Shown here piece after piece: positions 6,085 through 9,584 of a DNA stretch of 9,584 bases. The DNA is from Methyloprofundus sp. (GTDB lineage Bacteria > Pseudomonadota > Gammaproteobacteria > Methylococcales > Methylomonadaceae), in assembly GCA_030619185.1 (NCBI GenBank), contig JAUXBW010000071.1:1-9584 (forward strand), given 5' to 3'. The notes under the pieces were generated by a model. It did no database searches and was not told the DNA's origin. It saw only the letters and a program-made list of their open reading frames with translations. The stretch's first letter is position 1. Each line of letters begins with the position of its first letter. A program made the translations under genes and the position numbers.

Positions 6085-7812
6085 TTACTTACGTACGGAC
6101 TTAGCCAGCATGCCTAACAATTCCTTTTGCTCGTGCAAAGCCAACCCGCTTGCTCTCTCCTTTGCAATTAACTCATCAAGGCGCTGTTCTATGCCCTGCT
6201 CAATTAATCTATTGATTGCACCTGAAAATTCATCTTTAATCTCACTCCCTGAAACAAAAAAATCATGATTCATCATGATATTTATATATTTTTCTTCGTC
6301 CTGCCCTCTGAAATATTCAAGCAATCTAGGCAAATTAATATCGGGGTGTTGCTTGATTATTTCAACTATTTTTTTTAATAAGTCAATGCCCGGAAAATTT
6401 AGTGCCTGCCACTTTATTTCCTTTTTCTCAAATACCTCAATTAAATCCGGGTTCTGTAAAAGCAGGGTAATGACCAGCCTTACCGGAGATAGCTTTGTAT
6501 CTTCTTGTTGTTGCTTATGCCTTAAGTGCTTAAGTGTAGTTGGCTTTTCTAAAAAATCCAGTTTATCTAGCTTTGATAATGCTTTTAACTTCTCCAGCAT
6601 CAATTCTTGAAAAACCCCGTTAGGCAATGTCTGCAAATAAGCTTTTGCCTTGTTTACCAGACCAGCACGTCCCTCCATCCCATCAAGGTTTAAGCCCTGA
6701 CTTAAACGCTCAAAAAAATACTCCGACAAGGCTTGCGCCGAAACCACTCTACCTTCAAACTCAACAAGCCCCCGCTCCCTTACAAAGGTATCGGGATCGC
6801 TGCCTAGAGGTAGCTGCATGATTTTTACCTGCCTACCATCCCGAAGACTGGGAAAAGCCGAGATAACTGCACGCCAGGATGCTTCTCTACCCGCTTTATC
6901 GCCATCAAAGCAAAACACAACTTCACTGGTAAAACGAAACAGTAACTCCAGATGCTCTTTTGAAGTTGCCGTTCCCAAGGTAGCCACCGCATACCCTACA
7001 CCAAACTGAGCTAAGGCAATAACATCCATATAGCCTTCAACAACCACAATTCGCTCTGGCTTTGAGTTTCTGGACAGCAACTCATATAAGCCATAAACTT
7101 CACGGCCTTTATGAAAAACTGCAGTTTCCGGAGAGTTTAGGTATTTAGGCAAGGAATCATCCAGAACCCGACCACCGAAGCCTAAAACTCGCCCCCGCCT
7201 GTCACGTATGGGGAAAACAACACGGCCACGAAAACGATCATAAGCCGAACCGCTATCTTTGGATACTGCCAGCCCCGCATCAATGAGTTGCCGAGTTTTA
7301 AAGCGCTTTAATAAGGCATCCCAGCTATCAGGTGCAAAGCCAATCTGAAATTCACGCGCCACTTCTCCACTTAAGCCCCGGGACTTAAGATAAGCGACTG
7401 CTGTTTTAGCCGCCTCGTTTTCACGCAATTGCTGTATGTAGAAACTGGCTACCTGCTCTAGCACCTGAAAAATTTCGCTGACATTATTTTTCTTTTCAGG
7501 GACACGACTTGAATCTCGCGGTACGGTCACACCGACAAAATCTGCCAGATCCTCTATGGCCTCGACAAAGTTGAGGTGACTATAGTCCATCAAAAAACTA
7601 ATCGCGTTGCCGCCCGCACCACAACCAAAACAGTGGTACAGCTGTTTATTGCGCGTTACCGCAAAGCTAGGGGTTTTTTCCGTATGAAAGGGACAACGGG
7701 CAACGTAACTACTCCCCGATTTTTTCAGCGGCACATAAGAATCTACCAGGTCTACAATATCAACCCTGACCAAAAGGTCATCTATAAAAGATCGGGGGAT
7801 TCTACCTGCCAT
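6085..7812 (-). CDS. dnaG: DNA primase DnaG
   Basis: DnaG makes the short RNA primers that start leading and Okazaki strands and acts with the DnaB helicase. It has 575 residues against about 581 in E. coli. The CHC2 zinc finger is at the N-terminus with C40, H43, C61 and C64 (ARCPFHTEKTPSF, then YHCFGCGAGG). The polymerase core has RFRGRVVFPIRDRRGRVLG at about 193-211. The Toprim metal residues are E259 in VVEGYMD, D303 and D305 in FDGDKAGRE, followed by D339 and D341 in GSDPDTF. The C-terminal part, about 430-575, is the helical DnaB-binding domain. All key residues are present, so the enzyme should be active. The start at 7812 is 12 bp after the yqeY stop with a weak AGGC upstream, which suggests translational coupling. 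Confidence 0.98.
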   Translation of the reverse strand: MAGRIPRSFIDDLLVRVDIVDLVDSYVPLKKSGSSYVARCPFHTEKTPSFAVTRNKQLYHCFGCGAGGNAISFLMDYSHLNFVEAIEDLADFVGVTVPRDSSRVPEKKNNVSEIFQVLEQVASFYIQQLRENEAAKTAVAYLKSRGLSGEVAREFQIGFAPDSWDALLKRFKTRQLIDAGLAVSKDSGSAYDRFRGRVVFPIRDRRGRVLGFGGRVLDDSLPKYLNSPETAVFHKGREVYGLYELLSRNSKPERIVVVEGYMDVIALAQFGVGYAVATLGTATSKEHLELLFRFTSEVVFCFDGDKAGREASWRAVISAFPSLRDGRQVKIMQLPLGSDPDTFVRERGLVEFEGRVVSAQALSEYFFERLSQGLNLDGMEGRAGLVNKAKAYLQTLPNGVFQELMLEKLKALSKLDKLDFLEKPTTLKHLRHKQQQEDTKLSPVRLVITLLLQNPDLIEVFEKKEIKWQALNFPGIDLLKKIVEIIKQHPDINLPRLLEYFRGQDEEKYINIMMNHDFFVSGSEIKDEFSGAINRLIEQGIEQRLDELIAKERASGLALHEQKELLGMLAKSVRK

Positions 7813-7824
7813 GTAGCCTACATT

Positions 7825-8274
7825 TTAAGCCGCTAATATCGCCTTGATTCTGGTACTGACTATGGCCATATCTGCTCTTCCCTGCATAGCAGGCTTTAAT
7901 ATTGCCATGACCTTACCCATGTCCTTCATTGAACTTGCCGAACAATCAGCAATAGCCGACTGGACCATGTCGCTAATTTCATCTTCAGTCAATGCCTGCG
8001 GCAGAAACTCCTGAATAACCAGCACTTCAGCCTCTTCCACTGCAGCTAAATCAACCCTGCCTGCATCGCGGTATTGTTTGATTGACTCTCTACGCTGTTT
8101 CAGCATTTTGTCTAGCACGACTATCACTTGCTGGTCATCCAAAACAATGCGCTCGTCCACTTCTTTTTGCTTAATAGCCGCCAATACCAATCGAATAGTC
8201 CCTAAACGAACTTTTTCTCGATTTTTCATCGCTTGTTTCATTTCGCCTTTAAGGCGATCCTGCATAGTAGTCAT
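7825..8274 (-). CDS. yqeY: GatB/YqeY domain protein
   Basis: A soluble protein of 149 residues, the usual length for YqeY. It resembles the tail domain of the GatB subunit of the tRNA-dependent amidotransferase but is a stand-alone unit with no amidotransferase core; its cellular role is not established. Visible family landmarks are the N-terminal helix with MKNREKVRLGTIRLVLAAIK at 16-35, KMLKQRRESIKQYRDAGR at 56-73, EEAEVLVIQEFLPQALTEDE near 80-99, and the C-terminal MGKVMAILKPAMQGRADM. It starts 6 bp after the rpsU stop and ends 12 bp before dnaG, the usual place for it in many gammaproteobacteria, though E. coli lacks it here. The second Met (residue 4, at 8265) is an alternative start. 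Confidence 0.94.
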   Translation of the reverse strand: MTTMQDRLKGEMKQAMKNREKVRLGTIRLVLAAIKQKEVDERIVLDDQQVIVVLDKMLKQRRESIKQYRDAGRVDLAAVEEAEVLVIQEFLPQALTEDEISDMVQSAIADCSASSMKDMGKVMAILKPAMQGRADMAIVSTRIKAILAA

Positions 8275-8280
8275 CTTTGC

Positions 8281-8514
8281 TTACAACTGAGGACGGCCAC
8301 GACGTAGGTTTTTAAGCGCATAACGCTCACGCGATAGCTTCTTCAAGTGACGCTTGACTGCAGCAGCAGCTTTACGCTTACGTTCAGCCGTTGGTTTTTC
8401 ATAAAACTCACGACGACGCACTTCCGATAGTACCCCTGCTTTCTCACAAGAACGCTTAAAACGGCGCAGAGCAATATCAAATGGTTCGTTTTCTTTAACT
8501 TTAATTGCGGGCAT
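8281..8514 (-). CDS. rpsU: 30S ribosomal protein bS21
   Basis: A small basic protein of the 30S platform that helps mRNA base-pair with the 16S anti-Shine-Dalgarno region during initiation. The 77-residue sequence begins [20 protein letters not shown], with RSCEKAGVL and [20 protein letters not shown] following, nearly the same as E. coli to about residue 62. The C-terminus is longer than the 71 residues of E. coli and differs, ending [11 protein letters not shown]; such basic tails vary between lineages. It is the first gene of the operon, with a GGAAA ribosome-binding site shortly before the ATG and a 5' leader of about 68 nt from the predicted promoter. Confidence 0.98.
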   Translation of the reverse strand: MPAIKVKENEPFDIALRRFKRSCEKAGVLSEVRRREFYEKPTAERKRKAAAAVKRHLKKLSRERYALKNLRRGRPQL

Positions 8515-8589
8515 AAATTTTTCCAGTTTGCTAAAATTCTTAATTATTGAGCCAGCCTAAGCGCATACATGTCAGCTAGCGAACTCTTG

Positions 8590-8617
8590 ATTATAGCAGT
8601 ATTCTATTGAAAATCAA
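8590..8617 (-). promoter_or_regulatory. sigma-70 promoter of the rpsU-yqeY-dnaG-rpoD operon
   Basis: On the minus strand there is a perfect -10 TATAAT at 8595-8590, preceded by the extended -10 TGC. A -35 TTGATT lies at 8617-8612, with a 16-bp spacer. Transcription would start near 8582, giving a leader of roughly 68 nt before rpsU. The -35 ends only 7 bp before the tsaD start codon on the other strand, so the two divergent genes share the same short control region. No convincing LexA box (CTG-N10-CAG) was found, unlike E. coli. Confidence 0.8.
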
Positions 8618-8624
8618 AAAATCA

Positions 8625-9584
8625 ATGTACATTTTAGGAATAGAGACCTCTTGCGATGAAACCGGTGTCGCAGTGTATCATAGTGAAAAAGGTCTGATAC
8701 AGCACAGCTTATATAGTCAAATTGCGATGCATAATGAATACGGCGGCATAGTTCCGGAACTCGCCTCACGCGACCATATTCGTAAACTTATCCCTCTTAT
8801 AGACGAATGCCTGCAACGCAGCCACTTACCTAAAAATGATATTCAAGGCATCGCCTACACAGCAGGCCCTGGTTTAATTGGTGCCTTATTAGTGGGTGCA
8901 GCGACCGCGAAAAGCCTGGCCTGGTCATTGGCCATCCCGGCAGTGGGGGTACATCATATGGAAGGACACTTGCTTGCCCCTATGCTTGAAGAGCACCCCC
9001 CTGAATTCCCCTTTGTCGCCCTACTCGTTTCTGGCGGTCATACACTGCTCGTCGAAGTCAGAGGCATAGGCCTGTATCAACTACTGGGTGAGTCGCTGGA
9101 TGATGCGGCTGGTGAAGCTTTTGATAAAGCGGCAAAAATGCTGGGGCTTGCATATCCTGGCGGTCCATTATTGGCAAAACTCGCGGAGCAGGGGCGCGCA
9201 AACCGGTATAAATTCCCCCGCCCAATGACCAATCGTCCAGGGCTAGATTTCAGCTTCAGTGGACTTAAAACATTTACCATGAACACACTGGAGAATAGCG
9301 AAAAAACACAGCAAGACAAAGCTGACGTTGCCTTTGCCTTTCAACAAGCCACAGCCGAAACACTCGCAATCAAGTGCAAACGAGCCCTGCAACAAACGGG
9401 ATTAAAACGCCTGGTCGTTGCTGGAGGCGTAAGTGCCAATCACCATATACGTCTCACTTTAACTGAGATGGTAAAAAAACAACAAGCTGAAATCTTCTTT
9501 CCCCGCCCCGAGTTTTGCACTGATAATGGCGCAATGATTGCCTACGCAGGCTGCCAGCGATTACTGGCTCAGCAACAAGAGTCC
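8625..9584 (+). CDS. tsaD: tRNA N6-threonylcarbamoyladenosine transferase TsaD, cut by the window end
   Basis: TsaD, with TsaB and TsaE, moves the threonylcarbamoyl group onto A37 of tRNAs that read ANN codons, giving t6A. It was formerly called Gcp or YgjD. The 320 visible codons show the ASKHA fold start [10 protein letters not shown] (4-13), the [15 protein letters not shown] segment (37-51), the metal ligands H111 and H115 in [10 protein letters not shown], the SGGHT nucleotide motif (136-140), SFSGLKT (210-216), VVAGGVSAN (264-272) and D300 in [11 protein letters not shown]. The numbering matches E. coli, whose protein has 337 residues, so about 15-20 residues lie beyond the window. ATG 8625 gives the standard start, but no clear Shine-Dalgarno precedes it. 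It is divergent from rpsU, as in E. coli. Its t6A product is needed by the nearby CAU tRNA type. Confidence 0.97.
   Translation, partial: MYILGIETSCDETGVAVYHSEKGLIQHSLYSQIAMHNEYGGIVPELASRDHIRKLIPLIDECLQRSHLPKNDIQGIAYTAGPGLIGALLVGAATAKSLAWSLAIPAVGVHHMEGHLLAPMLEEHPPEFPFVALLVSGGHTLLVEVRGIGLYQLLGESLDDAAGEAFDKAAKMLGLAYPGGPLLAKLAEQGRANRYKFPRPMTNRPGLDFSFSGLKTFTMNTLENSEKTQQDKADVAFAFQQATAETLAIKCKRALQQTGLKRLVVAGGVSANHHIRLTLTEMVKKQQAEIFFPRPEFCTDNGAMIAYAGCQRLLAQQQES

Noticed and set aside
6300..6340. Heat-shock (sigma-32) promoter for rpoD inside dnaG
   Set aside because: A CTTGAA-like -35 is present on the minus strand, but no CCCCAT-type -10 follows at a fitting distance.
8515..8624. LexA box in the operon promoter, as in E. 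coli
   Set aside because: No CTG and CAG pair at a spacing of 10 bases was found in the region.

Overview
The window holds two blocks of DNA from different kinds of bacteria, joined inside two genes at about 3822-3826. The left block (1 to about 3825) looks like Bacteroidetes DNA. It is AT-rich, its genes are tightly packed, and the starts lack Shine-Dalgarno sequences and have A/T-rich leaders. The right block (about 3822 to 9584) is clearly gammaproteobacterial. It carries the rpsU-yqeY-dnaG-rpoD macromolecular synthesis operon with tsaD divergent, a tRNA with a CAU anticodon directly behind rpoD, and the start of metK.

Left block: a partial contractile injection system cluster on the + strand, in the order spike (VgrG-like), PAAR tip, gp25-like baseplate protein, then the N-terminal part of a large baseplate protein. 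The gene order and the sequence style fit an extracellular contractile injection system (eCIS, Afp/PVC/MAC-like) better than a type VI secretion system. The spike gene has an apparent one-base insertion in an A6 run just after its probable ATG. The sheath, tube, ATPase, tape-measure and cargo genes lie outside the window.

Junction: the baseplate gene loses its own sequence at about residue 426 and runs into antisense metK. On the other strand, metK loses its sequence after about residue 50. Two unrelated genes broken at the same point, with only a few bases of ambiguity, suggest an assembly or cloning chimera. A recent rearrangement would have to have destroyed an essential gene.

Right block, read on the minus strand from the divergent promoter near 8600: rpsU (ribosomal protein bS21), yqeY (GatB/YqeY family), dnaG (primase), rpoD (sigma-70), then a tRNA-Ile2(CAU) 13 bp after rpoD and an intrinsic terminator. 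Next come a 77-bp imperfect palindrome and a well-formed ribosome-binding site for metK. On the + strand, tsaD (tRNA t6A synthesis) starts at 8625 and runs off the right end about 15-20 codons short of its usual length. The operon thus joins initiation factors for translation, replication and transcription, with a tRNA modification gene beside it.

No CRISPR array, insertion sequence, integrase or rRNA gene was seen. No stretch above 300 bases lacks a gene.
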